From Verrucomicrobiota bacterium (GTDB taxonomy: Bacteria > Verrucomicrobiota > Verrucomicrobiia > Chthoniobacterales > UBA10450): a stretch of 40,585 nt of DNA. Shown one piece after another: positions 24,812 through 33,320 of the stretch. The position numbers and the translations under genes were made by a program. Below the pieces are notes generated by a model, which saw only the letters and a list, made by a program, of their open reading frames with translations, did no database searches and was not told where the DNA came from. Where the stretch lies: contig JAFASN010000067.1 in NCBI GenBank assembly GCA_019244415.1, positions 1-40,585 of the forward strand. Direction: 5' to 3'. The first letter of the stretch is position 1. The number at the start of each line of letters is the position of its first letter.

Positions 24812-25867
24812 ATGACGGAGCTGCTCAGCATCAGCGAAATTCGCCGCCACGCCCAGGCTGGTTTTGTCACGGCACGGCTGCACGCGCAGGTGGAGAGCGC
24901 GGGTGCAAAAATGACGCGCGAAGGCAAACCGTACTGCGAGATCACACTGGCGGACGCGTGCGACCGAATGACGTTGCGCGTCTGGAACGATCATCCCGAC
25001 TATAAAATTTGCGGCGCGCTCAACGTGGGTGATTTCGTCGAGATATCCGGCGAATTTGCCCAGCACCAGCAGTTCGGCCTCGAGGCAAGGAACTGGAGAT
25101 CGCGTTCACTGCACAATGACGAAATCGCGGAGTTGCTGGCCGGCCCGGCCGAGCTCCGGCAGAAGCAACAGGCCGATTTCGATTTCATTCGCGACGCCAT
25201 GACGTCTATCCGGGATCCGCGTCTCCGTGCGTTAGCGGAAGCGTACCTGAGCGAATTTGCCGAGCGCTTCCGCCGCACCGCCGCGGCACGGAATTACCAC
25301 CACGCGCGGCGCGGTGGATTGGTCGAGCATACGGCTCAGATGATGCGCACCGCGGCCGCGCTCGCGCCGCTCTACCCGCAGTTGAATCTCGATTTGTTGC
25401 TCGCCGGCATTTTGTTTCACGATGCGGGCAAGCTTTGGGAAAACCATTTGCCGGAAAATGGCTTCACCATGGGCTTCGATGAACGCGGCGAGCTCATGGG
25501 GCATATTTCGATCGGACTCGAGCTGGTGAACATGCTCTGGCGCAAAGTACAGACTGCGGAAAATCTTCTCGCCTGGCAGAATCTCCGTCCGCCTTCGGAT
25601 GATTGCCGGCTGCACCTGCTGCACGTCATCGCCGCCCACCACGGCGAGACGCAATTCGGTTCGCCGGTAAGTCCGAAAACGCCGGAAGCGATGGCGCTGC
25701 ATTACATCGATAACCTCGATGCGCGTCTGGAGATGTTTGCCGCCGGCTATGTCAACGCGAAGCCGATCGCCGCGCGAATCTTCGAGCGAGTACGTCCGCT
25801 GCCGGGCAACTTGGTGAAGTCGCTCGAGCGCTTCCAAGACAGCAGCAATCCAGAGCAGCTCTTGTAA
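24812..25867 (+). CDS. YhaM-like 3'-5' exoribonuclease (OB-fold plus HD domain)
   Basis: The 351-residue protein has an N-terminal OB-fold-like region (about residues 15-100, with YCEITLADACDRMTLRVW) and an HD phosphohydrolase domain. The metal ligands appear as His173 (GLVEHT), His203-Asp204 (LFHDAGK), and later IAAHHGE and an Asp in YIDNLDARLE. This domain order and the RNYHHARRGGLVEHT block are those of the YhaM/CBF1 family, which degrades RNA and single-stranded DNA 3' to 5'. It follows the amidase gene by 75 bases on the same strand. The nuclease function is by family analogy. Confidence 0.87.
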   Translation: MTELLSISEIRRHAQAGFVTARLHAQVESAGAKMTREGKPYCEITLADACDRMTLRVWNDHPDYKICGALNVGDFVEISGEFAQHQQFGLEARNWRSRSLHNDEIAELLAGPAELRQKQQADFDFIRDAMTSIRDPRLRALAEAYLSEFAERFRRTAAARNYHHARRGGLVEHTAQMMRTAAALAPLYPQLNLDLLLAGILFHDAGKLWENHLPENGFTMGFDERGELMGHISIGLELVNMLWRKVQTAENLLAWQNLRPPSDDCRLHLLHVIAAHHGETQFGSPVSPKTPEAMALHYIDNLDARLEMFAAGYVNAKPIAARIFERVRPLPGNLVKSLERFQDSSNPEQLL

Positions 25868-25900
25868 AACCGGAGCTGTACTCGTTTTGCCACCCAGCGG

Positions 25901-26716
25901 TTATGGTGCGTTTGCCAACTGCCGAAACCAGCGCAAGGCGGTTTGCGTTTGTCCATCAAAGACGCGGTGACCTCCGTGCAGCGTCGTGCCCATGCGGACG
26001 CGCTTGAACCCCGTCCGCTTGATGGAGCTGATCACGCTGTACTGTTGATCTTGAGTCGCGATTCGATCATCCAACCCGATGCTGACGTAAACTGGCGTTT
26101 GGAGGAACTGCGCACCGGGCGAGCACCGCGCATAACCGCCGCTTAGGTAATCGGCATTCGCGCCGGTGAGGTAAATGCCGATCACGTGACAGCCGCTTAT
26201 GGCTAGCAGAGGCGCGATGGAACCGGCGGCTTTCCCGCCGCCTGAAAAGCCCGCGACGGCAACGGGCCACTTCTCCCCTCCGGTAAAGCTGCGCCGCAAT
26301 GCGTCGATTGCGGCAAGTGTCATCGCGCCGCGCCATCCCGCAGTGTCGTTTCGGGGAAATTGCGGGCCGTCGCCGGCCAGCACCACCCAGCCCTCGGCAT
26401 TTGCGACGCGGCGATAGAAATCGACCAGATCGTCGCGATTTTGGCGGTGGTTATCGCTCGTCGAACAAACCACCAGCACCGGCCAGCTTTGCTTTGGATC
26501 GAAATTCGCCGGTGTGACGATGACCGCGACGGCATTTTCCGGGACCGAGTTGCCGCCCTGGGCTGAGTACGATTTTTCCTGCGAGCTGAGTGGAACATTC
26601 GCGCGCACGGTCGCGCCGGGAGCGAACTGCACGCCGGCAAAGGTCAGCGGCGCCGCACTCGCTGCGCCTCCGAGAAAACAAACGGCGGATGCGGTAACAG
26701 CAGCGATTGAATTCAC
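25901..26716 (-). CDS. secreted alpha/beta-hydrolase (esterase/depolymerase-like)
   Basis: The 271-residue protein has an N-terminal signal peptide (ASAVCFLGGAASAAP, cleavage near residue 21) and a hydrolase core with the nucleophile elbow GFSGGGKAAG. An Asp lies in SIGLDDRIA, and the C-terminal His is in LHGGHRVFDG. It resembles small secreted hydrolases related to PHB depolymerase or dienelactone hydrolase families; the substrate is unknown. The GTG start overlaps the methyltransferase stop as GTGA (26713-26716), so the two are translationally coupled although functionally unlike. Confidence 0.8.
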   Translation of the reverse strand: MNSIAAVTASAVCFLGGAASAAPLTFAGVQFAPGATVRANVPLSSQEKSYSAQGGNSVPENAVAVIVTPANFDPKQSWPVLVVCSTSDNHRQNRDDLVDFYRRVANAEGWVVLAGDGPQFPRNDTAGWRGAMTLAAIDALRRSFTGGEKWPVAVAGFSGGGKAAGSIAPLLAISGCHVIGIYLTGANADYLSGGYARCSPGAQFLQTPVYVSIGLDDRIATQDQQYSVISSIKRTGFKRVRMGTTLHGGHRVFDGQTQTALRWFRQLANAP

Positions 26717-27576
26717 TTGCCAGCGCGTTTCCGGCGTTCAGGTGCGAGTCGGCGTCTTGCCTCTCTCAAGTACGCCGCATCAATATCAAAGCCAATGAAC
26801 TCCGGCACCTCGCAGCGTTTCGCCGCGACGGCGGAGTTTCCGATCCCAAGAAACGGGTCAAGCATTCGTCGCACGCGCGTGACACCGTGCAGTTTAATGC
26901 AGTTTTCCGCCAACTGCACCGGGAACGTGGCCGGATGCGGACGCTGTTTGTCGCGGTTGCGGATTGTCTTGTATGGAATGAACCACGTATTGCCGCGGCA
27001 GCGCAGGTCTTCGCCGCGCGTGTGGCTCCAGCGCGCGATGTTGCTCTTGTCCTGGTAGGGCACGCCGAGGGCCAGGCGATTCAATTCGACGCGCGCGGTT
27101 TTCGTGAAATGAAAAATGTACTCGTGGCAATCGTTCAAGAAACGGCGTGAGCTGATCGGTTTGAAGTGGCCAATGCTTGTACTCACTTCGGCAGGCGAAG
27201 TATTCGTGCCGCCCACCGAGCCGTGGCCAGAGGGCAGCGCGATCGATTTGATCCAGTGGATCGTGTTTTGAAGTACGAAAACGTCGCGCAGCTCGAGTAC
27301 CATCTCGTGTGGCAGCATGGGGTTCGCAGGCGCCGCGCCGATGTTGAGGAAAAGTGAGCCGTCACGTGTCAGCAGCCGCGCGATTTCCCGCGCCCACGTT
27401 TTGCACCAGCGCAGATAATCTGCGCGCGCCGCCCGGTCTGAGTACGTGGAGTAGCGCACGCCGAGATTGTACGGTGGCGAAGTGACGGCGAGATCGATGT
27501 ACTCAGCCGGTAAGCGCCGCATTCCAGCGATGCAGTCTTCCTTACGCAGCGAAAATTTGGTCATCACATTGCTCAT
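26713..27576 (-). CDS. orphan beta-class DNA methyltransferase (SPPY type)
   Basis: It transfers a methyl group from S-adenosylmethionine to an exocyclic amino group in DNA. The 287-residue protein has the catalytic motif TSPPYN at residues 32-37 near the N-terminus, and the cofactor-binding motif [13 protein letters not shown] followed by FIGFDID near the C-terminus. This is the IV-before-I order of beta-class enzymes. SPPY is more common in N4-cytosine methyltransferases, DPPY in adenine ones, so m4C is somewhat favoured. No restriction endonuclease gene is adjacent; the partner gene encodes a secreted hydrolase. The recognition site is unknown. An alternative ATG at codon 5 exists. Confidence 0.88.
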   Translation of the reverse strand: MSNVMTKFSLRKEDCIAGMRRLPAEYIDLAVTSPPYNLGVRYSTYSDRAARADYLRWCKTWAREIARLLTRDGSLFLNIGAAPANPMLPHEMVLELRDVFVLQNTIHWIKSIALPSGHGSVGGTNTSPAEVSTSIGHFKPISSRRFLNDCHEYIFHFTKTARVELNRLALGVPYQDKSNIARWSHTRGEDLRCRGNTWFIPYKTIRNRDKQRPHPATFPVQLAENCIKLHGVTRVRRMLDPFLGIGNSAVAAKRCEVPEFIGFDIDAAYLREARRRLAPERRKRAGK

Positions 27577-27608
27577 TACGTCCGCGCACCTGGAGAACCA
27601 TGCGCCAG

Positions 27609-27633
27609 AGTACTACAGCGCGAAGTACGTACA
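27609..27633. promoter_or_regulatory. cluster of three GTAC words upstream of thiG
   Basis: Within the 99-base divergent gap between the methyltransferase and thiG, AGTACT (27609-27614) and the near-palindrome AAGTACGTACAAG (27623-27635 region) place three GTAC words in about 25 bases. This is the densest group in the window. It is a candidate methylation-sensitive or protein-binding site; no promoter hexamers were identified with confidence. Confidence 0.35.
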
Positions 27634-27675
27634 AGTGCGTTCGCTCGCCAGCCAGATTGCACCTATGTTTCCGCC

Positions 27676-28491
27676 ATGTCCGACAAGCCGTCGAAGCTGA
27701 AAATCGCCGGTCGCGAATTCTCCTCCCGTCTGCTTGTCGGCACCGGCAAGTTTTCTTCAAACGAAGCGATGCGCGATGCGCTGGAGGCAAGCGGGACCGA
27801 AATCGTGACGGTCGCACTGCGCCGCGCTGATCTTTCCGGCAAACACGATCCGTTCGCGAACATCCTCGATTTCATCGACCCGCAAAAGTACCTCCTGCTG
27901 CCAAACACCAGCGGTGCGCGCGATGCCGATGACGCCGTCCGCCTCGCCCACCTGGCCGCGGCCGCGGGATTGCCGAAATGGGTGAAGCTCGAAATTCATC
28001 CTGATCCGCATTACCTGCTGCCGGACGCGGTCGAGACACTTGCCGCGGCGGAGATTCTGGTACGCGAGGGTTTCACCGTCCTTCCCTACATCAATGCTGA
28101 TCCGGTGCTGGCGAAACGTTTGCAGGACGCGGGAACAGCAACGGTGATGCCGCTCGGTTCACCCATTGGCAGCAATCGCGGAATCGAAACACGGGCGCAG
28201 ATCGAAATCATCATTGACCAGGCGACGGTACCGGTGGTGGTCGATGCCGGGCTGGGCGCGCCGAGCCAGGCCGCAGAGGCGATGGAAATGGGAGCCGATG
28301 CCGTGCTGGTGAACACCGCGATCGCGATCGCTCCTGATCCCAACCGAATGGCGCGAGCGTTTCGGCTTGCCGTGGAGGCTGGACGCGAAGCGCGCGAGAT
28401 CGGCATGGCGGAAAAGCGTTGGAGCGCTTCAGCTACGAGCCCGGTGAGCGCATTTTTCGCCGCGCGAGAAAGGGCACTTGAAAACTGGTGA
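27676..28491 (+). CDS. thiG: thiazole synthase (ThiG)
   Basis: ThiG builds the thiazole phosphate of thiamine from deoxyxylulose 5-phosphate, dehydroglycine and ThiS-thiocarboxylate. The 271-residue protein matches the family along its length: [10 protein letters not shown] near residue 18, [63 protein letters not shown], and [12 protein letters not shown] towards the C-terminus. No other thi gene lies next to it, so it is a detached member of the pathway; dxs, which makes one of its substrates, is about 7 kb away on the other strand. The ATG at 27676 fits the family start. Confidence 0.95.
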   Translation: MSDKPSKLKIAGREFSSRLLVGTGKFSSNEAMRDALEASGTEIVTVALRRADLSGKHDPFANILDFIDPQKYLLLPNTSGARDADDAVRLAHLAAAAGLPKWVKLEIHPDPHYLLPDAVETLAAAEILVREGFTVLPYINADPVLAKRLQDAGTATVMPLGSPIGSNRGIETRAQIEIIIDQATVPVVVDAGLGAPSQAAEAMEMGADAVLVNTAIAIAPDPNRMARAFRLAVEAGREAREIGMAEKRWSASATSPVSAFFAARERALENW

Positions 28492-28613
28492 GATTCTCGC
28501 GTTTCTGAAACGAAACCATTCCTGTAGATAGCTGCCGATGTGGTACGAACTGGGACGGCCGATTTACCGGCGAACTGGCGTAGCGATCGAGTGCTGACGT
28601 AGAATTTTTTCGA

Positions 28614-28633
28614 CTTCGCTGCGCAAAGCGAAG
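28614..28633. other. small hairpin in the thiG-acyltransferase gap
   Basis: CTTCGCT (28614-28620) pairs perfectly with AGCGAAG (28627-28633) around a six-base loop. The only T-run (28605-28610) precedes it on the + strand, so it does not look like a terminator for thiG. The rest of the 198-base gap (28492-28689) shows nothing else recognisable. Confidence 0.35.
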
Positions 28634-28689
28634 GAAGATATGTGCATGTGTGGCAAGCTTTACTCGCCTGACGCTGCTTAGACTTTCGC

Positions 28690-29835
28690 ATGGGTGCGCT
28701 CCGCTTTCTTCTCGCTACCTGTGTGGTGATCGGCCATTCCAGTCCGATTTTTGGCCTGGCAATGATGGATGCAGGGATGGCGGTGAAGACCTTCTTCGTC
28801 ATCTCCGGCTTCTACATGGCATTGATTCTTTCCTCCAAATACCACACCGAAAAAGGCGGCTATTGGCTGTTCATTTCGAATCGTTTCCTGCGCATCTTTC
28901 CAGGCTACTATGCCATTCTCCTGATTAGCCTCGCCTTCTATGGTCTGGCTGCGTGGAAACTTCACGCTCCGGTGGATCGCCTGCAATACTGGGTAGAAGC
29001 TTTGCACCTGGGCTGTTTCTCGCAGCTCGGCCTAATCGCTCTTTCTCAATTCACCATCTTCGGACTCGATGTTACGCCGCTGTTCGATTTCAGCGCCGCG
29101 AGAGGATTCTTCTGGACGGGAATGCTCGGCGCTGATGCAGTGCGGGCGTGGCGTTTTAACTTTCTGCCGCACTGCTGGTCCATCAGCGTCGAGCTTATCT
29201 TCTATCTCCTCGCGCCATTCGTCTGTCTACTGCGCACAAGAACGCTGCTGTTGATCATCGCGTCAGTCTTAGCCGCGCATGGCGTTGCGTTCGTTCTTTT
29301 GCCGGCGCCGCTATTTGACGCCATGACCTATCACTTCGCGCCATTCCAATTTGGTTTTCTTATCTTGGGCGTGCTTTGCTACCGCTGTTTCCATGAGGCG
29401 TTGCTGAAACGCGAACAACTTTCGTATTGGTGGAACATTGCCGGCATCGTGCCGTTCGGGCTGCTGATCATCTTCTCTCAATTTGTGCAGACAACCGCTA
29501 GCGGAATTCTGTGTATCGTGCTGGCGTTTTTCGCCATTCCTTTGCTATTCCGACTTACTCGTCGCAGCAGCGTCGATAAGTTCATCGGTGATCTTTCCTA
29601 CCCGATGTATCTCACTCACGTTTTCGCAAAATGGGTTATCCTCGCGGCCATGGGTGTGTCGAGGAAGGATGCCGCGGTCGTTCCGGGGTGGCTTCTACTC
29701 GTCGCAACCGTCGCACTTTCCGTCGGTATCGTGCTGATAGTCGACTACCCAATAGACAAATGGCGACAGGCCAGGGTAGCTCGCCAGACCGGGCGAGTGC
29801 CCGCAGCAACAGGGGCGACATTGACTCCGAGCTGA
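28690..29835 (+). CDS. acyltransferase 3 family integral membrane protein (OafA-like)
   Basis: These proteins O-acylate surface sugars or other exported substrates across the inner membrane. The 381-residue product has about ten hydrophobic helices and the family N-terminus LRFLLATCVVIGHSS with the conserved His16 near the end of helix 1. A second diagnostic block is KTFFVISGFYMAL, then SNRFLRIFPGYY with the conserved Arg, and late GDLSYPMYLTH. There is no C-terminal SGNH domain. The gene looks less GC-rich than its neighbours and contains no GTAC word, although that tetramer appears about every 260 bases on average in the window. This hints at acquisition by transfer. The substrate is unknown. 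Confidence 0.88.
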   Translation: MGALRFLLATCVVIGHSSPIFGLAMMDAGMAVKTFFVISGFYMALILSSKYHTEKGGYWLFISNRFLRIFPGYYAILLISLAFYGLAAWKLHAPVDRLQYWVEALHLGCFSQLGLIALSQFTIFGLDVTPLFDFSAARGFFWTGMLGADAVRAWRFNFLPHCWSISVELIFYLLAPFVCLLRTRTLLLIIASVLAAHGVAFVLLPAPLFDAMTYHFAPFQFGFLILGVLCYRCFHEALLKREQLSYWWNIAGIVPFGLLIIFSQFVQTTASGILCIVLAFFAIPLLFRLTRRSSVDKFIGDLSYPMYLTHVFAKWVILAAMGVSRKDAAVVPGWLLLVATVALSVGIVLIVDYPIDKWRQARVARQTGRVPAATGATLTPS

Positions 29836-29878
29836 ACGATCATTCGGAGCGCTTCATGAGACGTATTCAGCGTTCCGA

Positions 29879-30277
29879 TTACGCCAGGGGATTCCTGAAC
29901 TTCGCTCGGAATGAGGAGCTTTCCACGGCGCTGACATCATTGTAGAATTCGATCTGTCTGCCGTCGAGGCGTGAGACGACTCGCCAGCCGTTTTCGTCGG
30001 CGAAGGCATTCAGCTCGCTTGGCGCCATTTGTTTCAGCACCGCGAGTTCGCTCGGATGCGTGATGAAACATTCCGGCTTCACTGCGAGGACGGCGCTGAT
30101 TTTCCTTTGCAGCGCGAGGAGATTTGCCGAAATCATCGGTGACGTTTTCTGCCGGGCGAATTTACCGGCGTACGCAGCGGAGGCGGCGGCGTTTTCGCCG
30201 GGCGATTGAGTTTCCCCGCCGAGGGCGACATGCGCCTTCCGAGCTGGTGAGGGTCCGCGCGCATTCGGTTTTTCCAT
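29879..30277 (-). CDS. hypothetical protein
   Basis: The 132-residue product has a basic, Ala-rich N-terminus (about 1-50) and a more structured second half with SANLLALQRKISAVLAVKPECF, a possible amphipathic helix, and then ENGWRVVSRLDGRQIEFYND. No motif or family is recognised. The frame is open up to 30391, but the ATG at 30277 follows the family-free upstream stretch and leaves a divergent gap of 98 bases before the cyclodeaminase gene. It converges on the acyltransferase gene. The coding call rests on a clean open frame with typical composition and no competing gene. Confidence 0.55.
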   Translation of the reverse strand: MEKPNARGPSPARKAHVALGGETQSPGENAAASAAYAGKFARQKTSPMISANLLALQRKISAVLAVKPECFITHPSELAVLKQMAPSELNAFADENGWRVVSRLDGRQIEFYNDVSAVESSSFRAKFRNPLA

Positions 30278-30375
30278 ATCGAAACAGTAGCGCAGGCGCC
30301 TTCTACTGAAAGCGAAACTCAGGCAGCTTCCTCGGTGCAACTGGCGCGGCAAATCCGTTTGGCTACATTCCGCCG

Positions 30376-31608
30376 ATGCCCTCGGAAACAATCGAGCTGC
30401 GCGGGCACATCATCGATTCACTCATCCTGCCGAAGGTGCTCGATGAAATTTTGTCGCGCGGCTCCCAGTTTAAAATCAGCGAAGTAAAAATCGGCCAGAA
30501 CCGCGCTGACCAGAGTTTTGCCCGGATCGAGGTGCAAGCCGAGGATGCACAGAAGTTGGACGAACTGATGCTGCGACTGCGACAGCACGGAGCTGAGGTC
30601 GCGGAAAAGAGAGATGCCGATCTGGCCGCCGCGCCCGAAGACGGCATTTTCCCCGCCGATTTTTACGTCACCACAAGCCAGCAAACGTTCGTCAGGATCA
30701 AAGGCCATGAGTACGAAGTGGAGCGGCCGATGATCGACAGCGCAATCGCGTTTGACGCCACGGCGAAAAAGGCGCGGACGGTGAAATTCGCCGATGTGCG
30801 CCGCGGCGACTGCATCGTAGTAGGGCATCGCGGCGTGCGCGTGGTTCCGCTACAGCGCGCCACTTCGCGCGCAGATGTATTTCAGTTTCTGAACACACCG
30901 CTTTCGGCGGAGCGACCGAAGGTGGGAACCATCCGCGAGATCGCACGCGAGCTGGACAGTGCGCGAAAAAGGGCAGGCAAAGTACTGCTCGTCGCTGGAG
31001 CATCAATTATTCACACCGGGGGAGCTGAGTACGTCGAGCAGCTCATTAGCTGGGGCTACATCGACCTTCTCATCGCGGGAAATGCGATGGCGGTTTACGA
31101 TCTGGAAAGTGCGCTGTTTGGTACCGCGCTCGGCGTGGACCTGAAGCGCGGCGCGCTGGCCGACGGCGGCCACGAAAATCATCTGCGCGCCATCAATATG
31201 GTTCGCTGTGCCGGCGGCATCGCGCGACTGGTCGAGCGCGGCATGCTCAGCAGCGGCATTATGCATGCATGTGTGAAAAAAGGGACGGCGTTTCTCCTCA
31301 CCGGCTCAATCCGCGACGATGGACCGTTGCCTGAGGTGATCACCGATTCGGTCGCGGCGCAGCAGCTCATTCGCGATAAAATCGAGGGAACAACGCTGGC
31401 GTTATTGCTCGGCACGATGCTGCAATCATTTGCGGTGGCAAACCTGTTGCCGGCAAGTGTCAAGACACTGGTGGTGGACATCAATCCAGCGGCGGTCGCG
31501 AAACTTACTGATCAGCAAACATTCCAGGCGCTCGGATTAGTTACAGACGTCGAGCCGTTCCTGCGCGAGCTGGTGAATTGTCTTCAAGCCCTGCGCGGCA
31601 AAAACTAA
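30376..31608 (+). CDS. archaeal-type ornithine cyclodeaminase (TIGR00300, LOR/SDH-domain protein)
   Basis: Members convert ornithine to proline and ammonia with NAD. The 410-residue protein begins with the LOR/SDH N-terminal region (TIELRGHIIDSLILPKVLDEI, residues 5-25), continues with FYVTTSQQTFVRI and RRGDCIVVGHRGVRVVP, and has a Rossmann-type half with VLLVAGASIIHTGGAEY, LIAGNAMAVYDLESALFGTALGVDL and GTTLALLLGTMLQSFA. It matches from memory the archaeal enzyme and the C-terminal part of cyanobacterial AgrE/ArgZ. It stops five bases before the arginine dihydrolase-like gene, which would supply its ornithine. It is not the usual bacterial ornithine cyclodeaminase/mu-crystallin type. The exact activity is inferred. 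Confidence 0.82.
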   Translation: MPSETIELRGHIIDSLILPKVLDEILSRGSQFKISEVKIGQNRADQSFARIEVQAEDAQKLDELMLRLRQHGAEVAEKRDADLAAAPEDGIFPADFYVTTSQQTFVRIKGHEYEVERPMIDSAIAFDATAKKARTVKFADVRRGDCIVVGHRGVRVVPLQRATSRADVFQFLNTPLSAERPKVGTIREIARELDSARKRAGKVLLVAGASIIHTGGAEYVEQLISWGYIDLLIAGNAMAVYDLESALFGTALGVDLKRGALADGGHENHLRAINMVRCAGGIARLVERGMLSSGIMHACVKKGTAFLLTGSIRDDGPLPEVITDSVAAQQLIRDKIEGTTLALLLGTMLQSFAVANLLPASVKTLVVDINPAAVAKLTDQQTFQALGLVTDVEPFLRELVNCLQALRGKN

Positions 31609-31613
31609 GCCCG

Positions 31614-32420
31614 ATGCGCGAACTGCTGCTGTGCGCGCCGGATTACTACGGCATCGAGTACGAGATCAATCCCTGGATGAGCCGGGCGCAGGGCGCGGAA
31701 ATCGAGCTGGCAAAAAGGCAATGGCGCGGCCTTCACGAAACGCTCGGCTCGCTGCACGCGAAGGTCGAGCTCGTCCCCGGCCAGCCGAAATTGCCGGATA
31801 TGGTTTTCACCGCCAATGCTGGGCTCGCCGTCGGGCGAAAATTTATTCCGAGTAATTTCCGGCATGAAGAGCGCGCGCGCGAAGCGCCGTTCTTTGCGCG
31901 CTGCATGGAAGAGCACGGCTACGAAGTACTGTGGCTGGCGAAAGACCTCTATTTCGAAGGCGAAGGCGATGCGCTCTTTGGCGGGGACGCCCTGTTTTGC
32001 GGGTACAAATTCCGCAGCGACATCCAATCGCATCGCGCAGTCGGTGAGATGCTCGGCTGCCTGGTCATTTCCGTTGAGCTGGTCGATGCGCGTTTTTACC
32101 ACCTCGACACATGCTTTTGCCCGCTGCCGGATGGAGCGGCGGTCTGGTTCCCCGCGGCATTTGATGAGTACGGACAGCGCGCCATTCGTGCCCACGTGCC
32201 TGATCTGATCGATGTCGCGGAAGAGGAAGCGAAAACGTTTTGCTGCAACGCCGTGGTACTCGAGCGCGATATCGTTCTGCCGCAGGGTGCGCCGAAATTA
32301 GTTAGCGAGCTAACGAAGCGCGGCTATCGCTGCCATCAACTGCCGATGTCCGAGTTCCTCAAGGCAGGCGGCGCCTGCAAGTGCCTCACCATGTTCATGC
32401 CGCAACGGGAAACGCCGTAA
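31614..32420 (+). CDS. arginine dihydrolase-like guanidine-modifying enzyme (AgrE/ArgZ N-domain type)
   Basis: The 268-residue protein belongs to the arginine deiminase/amidinotransferase superfamily. It has YEINPWM (residues 16-22), PDMVFTANAG (61-70, with Asn68 where plain deiminases have other residues), FEGEGDALFGGDALFCGY, FYHLDTCFCPL with a catalytic His, and a C-terminal GGACKCL with the likely nucleophile cysteine. Length and motifs fit the N-terminal domain of cyanobacterial AgrE/ArgZ, which releases both guanidine nitrogens of arginine as ammonia and yields ornithine. A DDAH or plain deiminase activity cannot be excluded. The ATG at 31614 lies five bases after the cyclodeaminase stop; an upstream open frame overlaps that gene. 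Confidence 0.82.
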   Translation: MRELLLCAPDYYGIEYEINPWMSRAQGAEIELAKRQWRGLHETLGSLHAKVELVPGQPKLPDMVFTANAGLAVGRKFIPSNFRHEERAREAPFFARCMEEHGYEVLWLAKDLYFEGEGDALFGGDALFCGYKFRSDIQSHRAVGEMLGCLVISVELVDARFYHLDTCFCPLPDGAAVWFPAAFDEYGQRAIRAHVPDLIDVAEEEAKTFCCNAVVLERDIVLPQGAPKLVSELTKRGYRCHQLPMSEFLKAGGACKCLTMFMPQRETP

Positions 32421-32464
32421 CTTCGCGACCGTCAACTTACCCAAGGACAACGAGCGGCGTGGCT

Positions 32465-33316
32465 CTACGAGCCCGGAAGATCGATCGGCGTGGTGTCATG
32501 CCCATGCTGGAACTGGTTCATAACGCCGCCGGCCCATTCGGCGAAGCTGCGCAGATTTTTCAGCAGGTCGGCGCCGAAGGACGCGAAGGTGATCTGCGGA
32601 GAAGCGAGGATGAGCAGAAAACTGAGCAGCGCGACGTTCATCAGATAAATGAAGACGAGCGAAAAAAACGTGCCGTGATCGCGCAGGTCACTTTGGTTTT
32701 TCGGGATCATCCACAGCGTGAAACTGAAATGGAACGCCCAGGTGATGCCGATGGTAGCAAAGAGCAGCTGCCCAAATGGCGCGACGTTCACGAACAAAGT
32801 GGCGATCCCGTAAAGGATGATCGCGAGTACGCTATAGATCGGGAAAAAGTACGGCGCGAGCGCGATCCAAAAATTCGTGCGGTTGGTGATGATGTGGCCG
32901 CCTTCACTGCCAACGCGAAATTTGCTGACCCGGCCGCCCATCAGCCAAACCCAGAGCGCGTGAGTCAGCTCGTGCCCGAAAACGTACACTAGTACCGGGC
33001 GTGGGAGCCCGACAAACGCAATCAGCCAGAGCAGCGCGCCGAGCGAGAAAAACCAAAACTCGGCGCCAGCCCAGAGCCGCTGGTGAAACGCGGCGCGCGC
33101 GAACGCGCTAAAAAATGTCTCAGTCAGGATTGCCGCCCAGGGAAGAAGAAAGATGGCGACGAGATTTTTGACCCAGCGGGTCGGAACCGTGAGCGGGGCG
33201 GCGCGTTCCGGCGCACGCCGCTTTGTCGGCACGACGTAGGGAACAACCTTGACTCTCGGCCGCGGTTTACGCACCCCGCGGCGCGATGACGAACGGCTAG
33301 GATTCGGCGGCGGCAT
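32465..33316 (-). CDS. membrane protein with HExxH motif (M50-like putative metalloprotease)
   Basis: The 283-residue protein has a very basic, Pro/Arg-rich cytoplasmic N-terminus (about 1-47) and about six hydrophobic segments. The zinc-binding-type motif HELTH (residues 115-119) sits at the end of a membrane segment (VLVYVFGHELTHALWVW), followed by a GGRVSKF loop. This resembles site-2-type M50 membrane proteases, but I do not see the NPDG motif of the second half; PYFFPIY (near 155-161) may occupy that place. It starts four bases after the ABC ATPase stop and is therefore co-transcribed with it. A membrane protease or a non-catalytic relative are both possible. Confidence 0.72.
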   Translation of the reverse strand: MPPPNPSRSSSRRGVRKPRPRVKVVPYVVPTKRRAPERAAPLTVPTRWVKNLVAIFLLPWAAILTETFFSAFARAAFHQRLWAGAEFWFFSLGALLWLIAFVGLPRPVLVYVFGHELTHALWVWLMGGRVSKFRVGSEGGHIITNRTNFWIALAPYFFPIYSVLAIILYGIATLFVNVAPFGQLLFATIGITWAFHFSFTLWMIPKNQSDLRDHGTFFSLVFIYLMNVALLSFLLILASPQITFASFGADLLKNLRSFAEWAGGVMNQFQHGHDTTPIDLPGS

Positions 33317-33320
33317 AAAA

